Shown piece after piece: positions 7,460 through 18,441 of a DNA stretch of 64,000 bases (the first letter of the stretch is position 1; every line of letters starts with the position of its first letter). A program made the position numbers and the translations under genes. This DNA comes from Nitratireductor sp. GISD-1A_MAKvit (GTDB lineage Bacteria > Pseudomonadota > Alphaproteobacteria > Rhizobiales > Rhizobiaceae). The stretch is taken from assembly GCF_040819555.1 (NCBI RefSeq), contig NZ_CP161920.1, positions 447,501 to 511,500 on the forward strand. The letters are read 5' to 3'. The notes under the pieces are model-generated. The model made no database searches. It saw only the letters and a program-made list of their open reading frames with translations, and was not told the DNA's origin.

Positions 7460-10020
7460 GCGCCGGTGACATGAGTTTTGGCCGTACGCTTGGTCTGGCT
7501 TTCCGGTTTTCCCTGCGGGAGATGCGGGGCGGGCTCTCGGGCTTTTTCATCTTTCTTGCCTGTATTGCGCTGGGGGCTGGTGCCATTGGCGGGGTGAACT
7601 CGGTGGCACGTGCGATCACCGGGGCAGTGGAGGCCGAAGGCCAGTCGCTGCTGGCCGCAGATCTGCGCTTCGAGCTGAACCAGCGCCGTGCGACCCCCGA
7701 TGAGCGGGCGTTTCTCGCCGGTCTTGGCGATGTTGCCGAGAGTGCAAACATGCGCTCCATGGCCCGCCTGACCGATGGCTCCGATCAAACGCTGGTGGAA
7801 GTGAAGGCGGTTGATGGGCTTTATCCGCTTTACGGCGCTCTTGCGACTGAGCCGCCCATGACGCATGACGGCCTCTTCGCCGAAAAAGGCGGAGTGTTTG
7901 GCGCGGCTGCGCCTGCGCTGCTCTTCGAGCGCCTGGGAGTTCAGCCCGGCGACAGCGTTCTTCTGGGTGGCCAGGAGATCGAGCTGCGCGCCATTCTTAC
8001 GGCAGAGCCCGATGCGGTTTCCGACGGTTTCGGTTTCGCCCCGCGCCTGTTGATTTCTCTTGAGGCGCTTGAGGCGACGGGGCTTGTTCAGCCCGGCAGT
8101 CTTGTCGAGCATGTCTACAAGGTGCGTCTCGCCGGCGGTGCCGGCTCTGCAGCGCTCGAAGCGGCTCAGGCGGAGGCCGCATCCCGATTTCCGGAAGCCG
8201 GATGGAGCATCCGTTCGCGCACCAATGCAGCGCCCTCGCTTTCGCGAAACATCGAGCGGTTTTCGCAGTTTCTCACTCTGGTCGGTCTGACCGCGCTGGT
8301 GGTCGGCGGGGTCGGCGTGGCCAATGCGGTTCGCGCCTATCTCGACAGCAAACGTGCCGTGATCGCCACCTTCAAGAGCCTCGGTGCCTCCGGCAGGTTC
8401 GTCTTCACGGTCTATCTGGTGCAGATCCTGATCATCGCTGGAATCGGCATCCTCGCCGGTCTGGTGATCGCGGCCCTGATGCCTTTCGGTGCCTCGGCGG
8501 TGCTGTCCAGCGTCTTGCCGGTGCCGGCTTCCGGGGGGCTTTACCCGGCTGCGCTTGGCGTTGGAGCGCTCTTTGGAGTGATGATCACGCTGGTGTTTGC
8601 CCTGATGCCGCTTGGGCGGGCACGAGATGTGCCGGCCACGGCCCTGTTTCGGGAGATGGGCGTCGATGGGCGCGGCTGGCCGCGCCCGGTCTACATCGTT
8701 CTTTCGATTGCTATTGCCGCTTCGCTTGCCGGCTTTGCCATCTGGTTTTCCGATGACAGGCGCATGGCATTGGTGTTTGTCGGCGCAACCGTGTTCGCCT
8801 TCCTCGTTCTGCGGGTCGTTGCGCTCGGCATTGAATGGCTGGCGCGCCGCAGTCCGCGTGTTGCCTCCACGCCGCTGCGTCTAGCTTTGGGCAACATCCA
8901 TCGCCCCGGCGCACTCACACCCTCGGTCGTGCTCTCGCTCGGACTCGGGCTGACCCTGCTCGCAACGCTGGCTCTGATTGATGGCAATCTGCGTCGGCAG
9001 ATTACCGGCAATCTGCCCGATGTCGCGCCCAATTTCTTCTTCGTGGATATCCAGAGCGGGGAGGTGGAAGCCTTTGCCGACCTGGTGAGCGAACAGGCTC
9101 CCGACGGAAAGCTGATCCAGGTGCCCATGCTGCGCGGTCGTATCACGGCGCTCAATGGCGTGAATGTGCGAGACATGGAGATCCCGCCAGAGGGTGGCTG
9201 GGTTCTGCGCGGGGATCGCGGCATAACCTATGCCCGCAACGCCCCGGAAAACTCCACCTTGACGCAAGGGGAATGGTGGCCAGCCGATTATGATGGCGAG
9301 CCACTGGTTTCATTTACGGCAGAAGAGGGCGGCGAGCTTGGCCTGAAGATCGGCGATACCATTACAGTCAATGTCCTTGGGCGCGATGTGACCGCGCGCA
9401 TCGCCAATTTCCGTGCCGTGGAATGGGAATCGCTTGCCATCAATTTCGTGATGGTTTTTTCGCCAAACACGTTTGCCGGTGCGCCGCATGCCTGGCTTGC
9501 GACGCTGACCGATGCGAACGCCACGCCGGCTGCCGAATCGCAGATCCTCAATGCCGTTACCCGGCAATTTCCGACCGTGACCACCGTCCGTGTCAAGGAT
9601 GCGCTCGATGTGGTCAACCGGCTCGTGGAGCAGCTTGCCACGGCCATCCGGGCCGCGGCCGCCGTGGCCCTGATCGCTTCTGTTCTGGTGCTTTCAGGCG
9701 CGCTTGCGGCGGGCAACCGTGCGCGGGTGCATGATGCGGTCGTGCTGAAAACGTTGGGCGCTACGCGGCGTACCCTTATCGCGGCCTTCTCGCTCGAATA
9801 TCTCCTGATCGGACTGGCGACGGCGGTATTTGCGCTTCTTGCCGGCGGGGCTGCGGCGTGGTTCGTGGTTGCGCAGGTGATGGGGCTTCCATCGAGCTTC
9901 CTGCCGGAAGTGGCGGTGGCGACCGTAGTGGTGTCGCTGGTCATGACAGTCGGGTTTGGGCTTATCGGGACCTGGCGGGTTCTGGGGCACAAGGCAGCAC
10001 CGGTTTTGCGCAATCTGTGA
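7456..10020 (+). CDS. ybbP: FtsX-like ABC transporter permease (YbbP type)
   Basis: This 854-residue permease has an N-terminal transmembrane helix (about residues 20-45) and a large periplasmic region. A first FtsX core lies around 265-410, with a central helix pair, a second periplasmic region and a final FtsX core at about 730-850. This double-FtsX layout is that of YbbP/LolC-like proteins. The start is the ATG at 7456, which overlaps the stop of the ATPase gene. Downstream, 199 bp separate it from the BI-1 gene and its leader. Its tesA neighbour suggests a lipid-like or hydrophobic substrate, but this is inference. Confidence 0.9.
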   Translation: MSAGDMSFGRTLGLAFRFSLREMRGGLSGFFIFLACIALGAGAIGGVNSVARAITGAVEAEGQSLLAADLRFELNQRRATPDERAFLAGLGDVAESANMRSMARLTDGSDQTLVEVKAVDGLYPLYGALATEPPMTHDGLFAEKGGVFGAAAPALLFERLGVQPGDSVLLGGQEIELRAILTAEPDAVSDGFGFAPRLLISLEALEATGLVQPGSLVEHVYKVRLAGGAGSAALEAAQAEAASRFPEAGWSIRSRTNAAPSLSRNIERFSQFLTLVGLTALVVGGVGVANAVRAYLDSKRAVIATFKSLGASGRFVFTVYLVQILIIAGIGILAGLVIAALMPFGASAVLSSVLPVPASGGLYPAALGVGALFGVMITLVFALMPLGRARDVPATALFREMGVDGRGWPRPVYIVLSIAIAASLAGFAIWFSDDRRMALVFVGATVFAFLVLRVVALGIEWLARRSPRVASTPLRLALGNIHRPGALTPSVVLSLGLGLTLLATLALIDGNLRRQITGNLPDVAPNFFFVDIQSGEVEAFADLVSEQAPDGKLIQVPMLRGRITALNGVNVRDMEIPPEGGWVLRGDRGITYARNAPENSTLTQGEWWPADYDGEPLVSFTAEEGGELGLKIGDTITVNVLGRDVTARIANFRAVEWESLAINFVMVFSPNTFAGAPHAWLATLTDANATPAAESQILNAVTRQFPTVTTVRVKDALDVVNRLVEQLATAIRAAAAVALIASVLVLSGALAAGNRARVHDAVVLKTLGATRRTLIAAFSLEYLLIGLATAVFALLAGGAAAWFVVAQVMGLPSSFLPEVAVATVVVSLVMTVGFGLIGTWRVLGHKAAPVLRNL

Positions 10021-10145
10021 GCTCAAAAGCGTTAACCGTGAGGGTGAAGAGACGAGATTTCGCCCGTGAAGTGTTGCCGCAGGTGCATTTCCGGGCGTGA
10101 CAGGTCTTGTCCTGAACACAAACTGACATCATATTTGTTCTACGC

Positions 10146-10204
10146 ATGCTGGTATCCCGCCAGCGGCGCACGGCCCTGTGGCCGTCACCGGACGGGATTA
10201 AAGC
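10146..10204 (+). ncRNA. ybhL-type leader RNA (cis-regulatory, pseudoknotted)
   Basis: Directly upstream of the BI-1/YccA gene, a hairpin GCTGG/CCAGC (10148-10152 with 10160-10164) encloses the loop TATCCCG. A second hairpin ACGGCC/GGCCGT follows (10170-10175 with 10180-10185). The 3' segment CGGGAT (10193-10198) is fully complementary to ATCCCG in the first loop (10154-10159), making a pseudoknot that ends ~20 bases before the start codon. A conserved RNA called the ybhL leader is known upstream of this gene family in Alphaproteobacteria. The position and fold fit it. What signal it senses is unknown to me. Confidence 0.7.
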
Positions 10205-10219
10205 CAGAAAGGGGTAATT

Positions 10220-10960
10220 ATGGCTGACCTTCGTAACTATCAGGCCCGCGCAACGCCCGGCGTGCGCGCGGACGCGGCCATCGACGAGGGCCTGCGCGCC
10301 TATATGATTCGCGTCTACAACCTTATGGCGCTCGGCCTGGCAATCACCGGCCTTGCAGCCTTTGGTGCATTCAATCTCGCCATCGCTGATGGCCAGCTGA
10401 CCGCTTTCGGCCAGCTCATCTATGCCAGCGCTTTCCGCTGGGTTGTCATTCTCGCGCCGCTCGCGCTGGTGTTCTTCCTGAGTTTCCGCATTCAGAAGAT
10501 GAGTGTCGGCGCTGCTCAGACCACATTCTGGGTCTATTCAGGCCTGGTTGGTCTCTCCCTGTCGACGATCTTCCTCGTCTACACGGGCGAGAGCATCGTT
10601 CGCACCTTCTTCATCACCGCTGCCTCGTTCGGCGCGTTGTCGCTCTGGGGTTACACGACAAAACGTGACCTTTCGGGCATGGGGTCATTCCTGTTCATGG
10701 GTCTGATCGGCATCATCATTGCCTCGATCGTGAACCTGTTCCTCGGCTCTTCCGCGCTGCAGTTCGCCATTTCGGTGATCGGTGTGCTGGTGTTTGCCGG
10801 TCTCACGGCTTACGACACCCAGCAGATCAAGGAGATGTATTACGAGGGCGACGATGCCACCGTGTCCGGTCGCAAGGCGATCATGGGCGCGCTGCGTCTC
10901 TATCTCGATTTCATCAACCTGTTCATGTTCCTGCTTCAGTTCCTCGGCAATCGCGAGTAG
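10220..10960 (+). CDS. ybhL: Bax inhibitor-1 / YccA-YbhL family membrane protein
   Basis: This 246-residue inner-membrane protein has seven predicted hydrophobic helices after a 30-residue polar N-terminus. Family marks include 'YDTQQIKEMYYEGD' around residue 200 and the C-terminal 'LYLDFINLFMFLLQ'. BI-1 proteins are thought to act as pH-sensitive leak channels or to interact with FtsH, but the bacterial role is unsettled. The gene is monocistronic, starting after a structured leader and ending at a clear intrinsic terminator 30 bp downstream. Confidence 0.93.
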   Translation: MADLRNYQARATPGVRADAAIDEGLRAYMIRVYNLMALGLAITGLAAFGAFNLAIADGQLTAFGQLIYASAFRWVVILAPLALVFFLSFRIQKMSVGAAQTTFWVYSGLVGLSLSTIFLVYTGESIVRTFFITAASFGALSLWGYTTKRDLSGMGSFLFMGLIGIIIASIVNLFLGSSALQFAISVIGVLVFAGLTAYDTQQIKEMYYEGDDATVSGRKAIMGALRLYLDFINLFMFLLQFLGNRE

Positions 10961-10989
10961 CGTTTGCGAGGGCAGGGCACACAAGATGA

Positions 10990-11013
10990 GGGCGGCCTTC
11001 AGGCCGCCCTTTT
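10990..11013 (+). terminator. Intrinsic terminator of the BI-1 gene
   Basis: A perfect 8-bp stem GGGCGGCC/GGCCGCCC (10990-10997 with 11002-11009) with loop TTCA is followed by TTTT. It lies 30 bp after the BI-1 stop codon and 40 bp before the convergent DUF2794 gene. Confidence 0.88.
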
Positions 11014-11053
11014 GCATTCAAAGAGAGTTCCGATCCGGCGCACCGATTTTGCG

Positions 11054-11434
11054 TCAGGTAACGAGCCTGAGTTTCTTGTCGAAAATCGCGAGAACACGGG
11101 CCAGCTCATGACCGCGTTTCAGAATAGCTCCCGAGGCCGCAACCACGCTATAGGCACCTTGCTTGCGCGTGAGTTTTGGGTCTTTGACGATCTGGAAAAG
11201 CGGCACTTCGCTGCTGCGGCGAAAGACTGAAAACACCGCTCTGTCCCGGAGATGGTCAATCGCATAGTCGCGCCACTCTCCGGCCGCAACCATAAGGCCA
11301 TACATGCGCAGAAGCTGATCGAGTTCCCGTCGTTCAAACGTCACGGGTATATGAGCGCGTTCCCTCCGCGCCTCGTGCAGGGGGATCAGTATCCCGGAGC
11401 CGTCCCCATCCTCCGCGCTGCCATAGTCGGTCAT
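11054..11434 (-). CDS. DUF2794 family protein
   Basis: This 126-residue soluble protein matches the DUF2794 family, which is nearly confined to Alphaproteobacteria. It begins 'MTDYG', has the conserved 'VTFERRELDQLLRMYG' stretch near residue 30 and ends with 'KRGHELARVLAIFDKKLRLV'. No enzymatic motif, signal peptide or membrane segment is seen. Function is unknown. The start at 11434 is preferred because family members begin about here and the upstream reading frame is low-complexity. It is convergent with the BI-1 gene. Confidence 0.85.
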   Translation of the reverse strand: MTDYGSAEDGDGSGILIPLHEARRERAHIPVTFERRELDQLLRMYGLMVAAGEWRDYAIDHLRDRAVFSVFRRSSEVPLFQIVKDPKLTRKQGAYSVVAASGAILKRGHELARVLAIFDKKLRLVT

Positions 11435-11867
11435 CGGTTTCACCTCATGACGGTTTGGTGACAAGCAAAGACTCGCCTGCCCGGCACGGAATTGCAAGTC
11501 CTGGCTGTCAGGTGCTGCCGAGTGACCGCGAACGTCGAAGACCGCAGCGCTATGAACGGCTACACCTTGTTGATGACAGGTGAGACAGATTGATGAAGGC
11601 GGGCTCATTTAGTTTACTGGTCCCGTTATCCTCTCAAATATCAGCAATTATTAGCCGGTAGTCACAAATCAGGACCGTCTGTCGGAATTGGTGATGGCCC
11701 GCCTTTTTCTTGCCATTATTTTTTCAAGCTCATGCCCCATTGTGTCGCGACGATCCGGGCGTTGCCTGAGACGGTTCGGTCCGGACACGGATCCCGAAAA
11801 CCCCAAGCCCCCCCGCCCTCGGGGTCATGACCGGATCGAACCAACTCTGACGCGCAAGCGAGGCAAT
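11435..11867. other. Gene-poor intergenic region
   Basis: This is about 430 bp between DUF2794 and the large hairpin at 11868. I see no convincing gene on either strand. The right half holds a run of C tracts (11793-11818), giving G tracts GGG, GGGGGGG, GGGG and GGG on the minus strand that could form a G-quadruplex. The promoter of DUF2794 should lie near 11440-11520. A small RNA ending at the downstream hairpin is possible. Confidence 0.5.
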
Positions 11868-11926
11868 GGTCCCAAGAGATCAAAACCGGTGCTGAATGAT
11901 TCAGCACCGGTTTTTCTTTTGGGACC
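11868..11926 (+). terminator. Long two-tier hairpin with T-run (orphan terminator)
   Basis: The inner stem is 11 bp, CCGGTGCTGAA/TTCAGCACCGG (11886-11896 with 11900-11910), extended by AAAA/TTTT. The outer stem is GGTCCCAA/TTGGGACC (11868-11875 with 11919-11926). On the plus strand it is followed by TTTTTCTTTT, while on the minus strand the T-run is only TTTT. It lies about 30 bp beyond the restored stop of DUF1223 and can serve that gene, but the stronger polarity is plus, where no gene is seen upstream. Confidence 0.75.
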
Positions 11927-11953
11927 CACTTTCCGAACCCACTTTGCGGGCCG

Positions 11954-12728
11954 CTACGGAGCCTCGGGCTCCAGAGCAACCGCGCCCAGAATGGCGCCGG
12001 GTCTCCCTTCGCGGTCGACCTGTTGAAGAAGCAAGGCGCAGCCATTGCCGTGCTGCACCAGATCGGCCCTTGGGCATCTCGAAGCTTTTGGCTCTTCCGT
12101 CCCACATGCCAATTGTCCGAATGCGATTGACCGCGTTGCGGTATTCGACCGTTCGGCCCCGGTTTTCGCCGGACCGGATCTCCACCATTGAGCGTGGTGC
12201 ATAGTCGACAAAGACGAGGTGTGCGTTCAGGTGTTCATCGGAGTGGTGTTCCGGGCCTGAACCGACCTTGATCAGCAGGGTATCTCCACGGTCCTCCAGT
12301 GCGACGCCGACCTGCAGGCCCTCCGGTGTTCCGGCCATGTGCTCGAGATGCGCGCCGATCCGGTCGCGATCGCCTCCGTTCATACCGTGTCGACCGTTGA
12401 CGATGACCTGCGGTGTGTAGACAGTGGTGTTTTGCAGCGTATGGGCATATCCCTTTTGCCGCGCGGTGTTTTCGGCGCTCCCCAGCCGGTCTCGCCAGCC
12501 CAGATAGTCCCAATAGTCGACATGATAGGCGAGCGAGATGATATCGTCACGCTCCGCCAGCTCGCTTAGAATGGCATCTGCGGGAGGACAGGAACTGCAT
12601 CCCTGGCTGGTAAAAAGCTCCACCACGCCAATTGGATGCGTGGCCTCCTGTGCGCCCGCCGAGCCCCATGGCGCGAACAGGAATAAAACCACAGCCAGAC
12701 ACTGGCTGTGTGTTGTGAGCCGGAACAT
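11954..12728 (-). pseudogene. DUF1223 family exported thioredoxin-like protein, frameshifted
   Basis: The frame from 12728 encodes a signal peptide (residues 1-26) and a thioredoxin-like DUF1223 domain with Cys44-x-x-Cys47 ('SQGCSSCPPAD'). Around residue 220 ('SFEMPK') the frame leaves the family. The expected C-terminus ('DLVQHGNGCALLLQQVD') continues in another frame to a stop at 11954. One extra base in the CCC at 12067-12069 explains the switch. Without the shift the protein is ~257 residues, normal for the family. The uncorrected frame runs into the terminator stem at 11910, which argues that it is artefactual. It may be intact in the cell. Confidence 0.8.
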
Positions 12729-12842
12729 GCGTTCTCTGTCTGGAATTGAATGCGACCTTTATTTGCCAGTCGACACTATAGAAGGCGCACCCCCTCAAAA
12801 AGAAGTCACGATCCGGTGAGACATTTTCCTCGATGCTCCGCC

Positions 12843-12873
12843 AAAAAAAACCGCCGGCGTTTCCGCCGACGGT
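12843..12873 (-). terminator. Intrinsic terminator of acnA
   Basis: On the minus strand, stem ACCGTCGGCG/CGCCGGCGGT (12873-12864 with 12859-12850, one G-T pair), loop GAAA, then eight Ts (12850-12843). It lies about 27 bp beyond the aconitase stop codon. Confidence 0.92.
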
Positions 12874-12899
12874 CTGGATTGATGCATTTGCCTGGTTGG

Positions 12900-15597
<2,698 letters not shown>

Positions 15598-15791
15598 GGG
15601 CGATCCTATCCTGTTCTGCTATCCGAAACGGGAACGGACTCCTCGAGGCATCACGCGCAAAAGGTGCGGGTACGGTCATTTCCGCTGTCCGCCCCCAGCG
15701 TCCCGGCCGTTCAAGGCGGCGCGCGCGCGGGTATCGGCACAAAGAGTTACACGCCGACCGCTGGCGTGGTTGAGGCGGATATAGAGAATTT

Positions 15792-15808
15792 TGTAGAAGA
15801 GTTCTAGA
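15792..15808. promoter_or_regulatory. Irr-like iron-control element (ICE motif)
   Basis: TGTAGAAGAGTTCTAGA has perfect TAGAA/TTCTA arms around GAG. It matches the rhizobial ICE consensus TTTAGAANNNTTCTAAA, as I recall it, at 12 of 14 fixed positions. It lies 68 bp before the ccmA start and 195 bp before the acnA start. Irr represses or activates genes of haem and iron-enzyme synthesis in Rhizobiales, and aconitase and cytochrome c maturation are both iron-dependent, which makes the site plausible. It has not been tested. Confidence 0.5.
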
Positions 15809-15875
15809 GTGAGAAATGGCAAATCTGCCATGCCGTGAAAAATTCAGGACGACCCCATTGCCGGAGAACGACGAC

Positions 15876-16490
15876 ATGATGCGGCTTTCCGCCGAGGAAC
15901 TTGGCGGTGAGCGTGGCGGCGAAACCGTGTTTGCCGGGGTGTCTTTCACGCTTGGCGAAGGCGAGGCGCTCACGGTCACGGGGCCGAATGGCGCCGGCAA
16001 GTCCACCCTCTTGCGCGTGGTCTGCGGCCTTTTGCCAGCCTGTGAGGGCAGGGTGCGCTTTTTCGGCGGCGGGGAGGCGTTTCCCGATGTGGCAGCGGCC
16101 TGTCATTACCTCGGACACCGCAATGCGATGAAAGCAGAGCTCGGCGTCGAGGAAAATCTGCGCTTCTGGCAGGATTTCATGGGAGAGCCCCATCTGCCTC
16201 CTTTCGAGGCACTCGAAATGGTGGGGCTGGGCGATATCGGCCATCTGCCGTTCGGCTATTTGTCCACGGGACAAAGGCGACGGGCCTCCATCGCGCGGCT
16301 TCTGGTCAGCTATCGGCCGGTCTGGCTTCTGGATGAGCCGACGTCCGGTCTCGACAAGGCATCCGAAGCGCAGTTCGCCGAGCTGATGGCGGTGCATCTG
16401 GAGGAGGGCGGAATGATCGTGGCTGCCACCCATCTGCCGCTCGGTCTGAAGGACGCGCGGGAATTGCGCATGGGGGAGGCGGCGGGATGA
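15876..16490 (+). CDS. ccmA: Haem exporter ATP-binding protein CcmA
   Basis: CcmA is the ATPase of the CcmABCD complex that frees haem-loaded CcmE during cytochrome c maturation. The protein is ~204 residues, with Walker A 'GPNGAGKST' at residues ~33-41, the CcmA-type signature 'LSTGQRRRASIARLL' and Walker B 'VWLLDEPTSGLD'. I chose the ATG at 15876 because GGAG lies ~10 bases upstream and earlier starts add an untypical leader. It is followed by ccmB after an unusual 289 bp gap filled by a palindromic repeat element. Confidence 0.92.
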   Translation: MMRLSAEELGGERGGETVFAGVSFTLGEGEALTVTGPNGAGKSTLLRVVCGLLPACEGRVRFFGGGEAFPDVAAACHYLGHRNAMKAELGVEENLRFWQDFMGEPHLPPFEALEMVGLGDIGHLPFGYLSTGQRRRASIARLLVSYRPVWLLDEPTSGLDKASEAQFAELMAVHLEEGGMIVAATHLPLGLKDARELRMGEAAG

Positions 16491-16532
16491 GGGCATTTGG
16501 CAGCCGCCGCTGGTGGCGGGGCGAATCAAGGT

Positions 16533-16702
16533 GCGTCATCCCGGAAGTCCGAAGGGCTATCCGGGACCCATTGGGAGAATGCCAAGGGGCGCGGCCCCGT
16601 TCCGCTACCGGCGCCGATTGGCGCTGTTTGCGGCTTCTTCGGAGACCGGCCGTGCTTCTCAATGGATCCCGGCTCTCCTTCCAGTCGGCCGGGATGATGA
16701 GG
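16533..16702. repeat. Nested palindromic repeat element between ccmA and ccmB
   Basis: The left arm (16534-16580, 'CGTCATCCCGG' to 'CCCATTGGGAGAA') and the right arm (16655-16702, 'TTCTCAATGGATCCCGG' to 'CCGGGATGATGAG') are imperfect inverted copies. Each arm also folds on itself through CCCGG/CCGGG, and the centre has further short hairpins such as GGGGC/GCCCC. This is the pattern of small palindromic, possibly miniature mobile, elements in Rhizobiales intergenic DNA. It separates two genes that are usually adjacent and may act as an mRNA-processing or attenuation site. Confidence 0.7.
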
Positions 16703-16779
16703 AGCAGGGACGAATGTTCTGCCTTTCAGACAGGTGAAATGCGCTTTCATCTCACTCCAATGCCGCCTTTGGTGGCACC

Positions 16780-17445
16780 ATGCTAGCGCTTTTCCGACGC
16801 GAGCTGCAGATCGGCGTGCGCACCGGAAACGGTGCGCTGACCGGTGTGCTCTTCTTTCTTGCCGTTGTTGCCGTCATACCTTTCGGCGTCGGGCCGGATC
16901 TCAATCTTCTTGCGCGCATCGGCCCGGCGATCCTCTGGATCGGTGCGCTGCTTGCCGGGCTCCTCGGGCTTGAGCGCCTGTTCCAGGCTGATCGTGAGGA
17001 CGGCTCTCTGGACCTGATGCTTCTGGCCGACAGCCGGCACATGACGGCGGTGACGGTGTTCGTGAAATGCTGCGCCCACTGGACGGTCAATGTCCTGCCG
17101 CTGGTGGTGGTGACGCCGTTGCTCGGCCTTTTCATGAATGTCGAACCGTTGGGCATTCTCGCAGCCACCGCGACGCTGGCCGTCGGCACGCCGGCCATCA
17201 CCTTTATCGGTGCGGTCGGTGCGGCCCTTGCGGTGGCGCTGCCGCGGGGCGGGCTTCTCGTTTCGGTGCTGGTCCTGCCGCTGACAATTCCGGTGCTTAT
17301 CTTCGGGGTCGCGGCGGCGCGCGGGGCGGTTGCCGACCCCGATCCATTTTTGCCGCCTTTCCTCATTCTTGCCGCGCTGATGCTGTTTTTTGCCGTCATC
17401 GGGCCGCTGGCCGCCTCCCTTGCCCTGCGCTGGGGGGGCGACTGA
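16780..17445 (+). CDS. ccmB: Haem exporter permease CcmB
   Basis: CcmB is the inner-membrane permease partner of CcmA in cytochrome c maturation. The protein is 221 residues with six hydrophobic helices. It begins 'MLALFRRELQIGVR' and has the family segments 'DREDGSLDLMLL' and 'LPLTIPVLIFG'. It lies in the ccmA-B-C-D-G order and ends 44 bp before ccmC. No strong Shine-Dalgarno is seen before the ATG, so translation may depend on the upstream message. Confidence 0.93.
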   Translation: MLALFRRELQIGVRTGNGALTGVLFFLAVVAVIPFGVGPDLNLLARIGPAILWIGALLAGLLGLERLFQADREDGSLDLMLLADSRHMTAVTVFVKCCAHWTVNVLPLVVVTPLLGLFMNVEPLGILAATATLAVGTPAITFIGAVGAALAVALPRGGLLVSVLVLPLTIPVLIFGVAAARGAVADPDPFLPPFLILAALMLFFAVIGPLAASLALRWGGD

Positions 17446-17488
17446 TGTGCGGCAATCGATTCGATTGCGGAAGGGGAAAGGCAACGCT

Positions 17489-18277
17489 ATGGGTTCAGGC
17501 ATGACAAACGCCACGCCGCAAGCCTCAACGCTCTCCGCTCGCCTGACGGCGCTCGCCAATCCCACGCGGTTTCTCGCGCTGGCGGATACGCTTGTTCCGT
17601 GGCTGGGCGGTCTCTCGCTGGCCGTGCTGACCGTTGGTCTCTACATGGCTTTCAACGCCCCGGAAGACTACCAGCAGGGCATCACGGTGCGGATCATGTA
17701 TATCCATGTGCCGTTCGCCTGGCTTGCCATGTTCTGCTATTCGCTGATGGCCATTTCTGCGCTTGGGACGCTTGTGTGGAAACACCCGCTGGCGGATGTG
17801 GCGCTCAAATCCGCCGCTCCCATCGGCGCGGCCTTTACCGCACTTGCCCTGTTCACCGGCTCGGTCTGGGGCAAGCCGATGTGGGGCACATGGTGGGTGT
17901 GGGATGCGCGGCTGACCTCCGTCTTCATCCTGTTCCTGATGTATCTCGGCATCATCGCCCTGACGCGGGCCATGGACGATCCCGGTCGCTCGGCGCGGGC
18001 TGCGGCAATTCTCACGCTCGTCGGGTTCGTCAACATCCCGATCATCAAGTTCTCGGTGGACTGGTGGAACACGCTGCATCAGCCGGCCTCGGTGTTCCGT
18101 CTCGATGGCCCCACAATCCACGCCTCGCTGCTGTGGCCACTGCTCATCTGCGCGTTCGGCTTCACGCTGCTTTTCGTTACGCTGCACCTGATGTCGATGC
18201 GGGCGGATATCTGGCGCCGCCGCGTGGTTGCCATGCGCCGGCTTTCGGCACGCGCAGCAGAAAGGGCAGCATCATGA
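17489..18277 (+). CDS. ccmC: Haem exporter/haem-handling protein CcmC
   Basis: This 262-residue inner-membrane protein has six helices. The tryptophan-rich haem-handling motif 'MWGTWWVWDARLTS' is near residue 132. Conserved histidines flank it at 'IYIHVPFAW'-type and 'NTLHQPASV' positions. CcmC loads haem onto CcmE in the periplasm. The start at 17489 has AAAGG 7 bases upstream; an ATG four codons later (17501) is the alternative. It overlaps ccmD by 4 bp (ATGA). Confidence 0.94.
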   Translation: MGSGMTNATPQASTLSARLTALANPTRFLALADTLVPWLGGLSLAVLTVGLYMAFNAPEDYQQGITVRIMYIHVPFAWLAMFCYSLMAISALGTLVWKHPLADVALKSAAPIGAAFTALALFTGSVWGKPMWGTWWVWDARLTSVFILFLMYLGIIALTRAMDDPGRSARAAAILTLVGFVNIPIIKFSVDWWNTLHQPASVFRLDGPTIHASLLWPLLICAFGFTLLFVTLHLMSMRADIWRRRVVAMRRLSARAAERAAS

Positions 18278-18441
18278 CCCACGCAGCCTATGTCTTCGCC
18301 GCCTATGGTATTTCGGCGCTGGTCATTGCCGGTCTCGGCCTTTGGATCCTGATCGATCAGGCCGGTCGCAAACGTGAGCTCAAGGAGCTTGAGGAGCGCG
18401 GCATTCGCCGCCGTTCGGACCGAAAGGCGCAGAAGAAATGA
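18274..18441 (+). CDS. ccmD: Haem exporter subunit CcmD
   Basis: This small 55-residue protein has one transmembrane helix (residues ~8-30) followed by a highly charged cytoplasmic tail ('GRKRELKELEERG'), the classic CcmD layout. It helps release holo-CcmE from CcmC. The start ATG overlaps the ccmC stop (ATGA) and its own stop overlaps the ccmG start in the same way, so the three genes are translationally coupled. Confidence 0.93.
   Translation: MTHAAYVFAAYGISALVIAGLGLWILIDQAGRKRELKELEERGIRRRSDRKAQKK

Noticed and set aside
11782..11880. A possible tRNA-like structure in the region before the large hairpin
   Set aside because: No cloverleaf with consistent acceptor and T-arm could be drawn.
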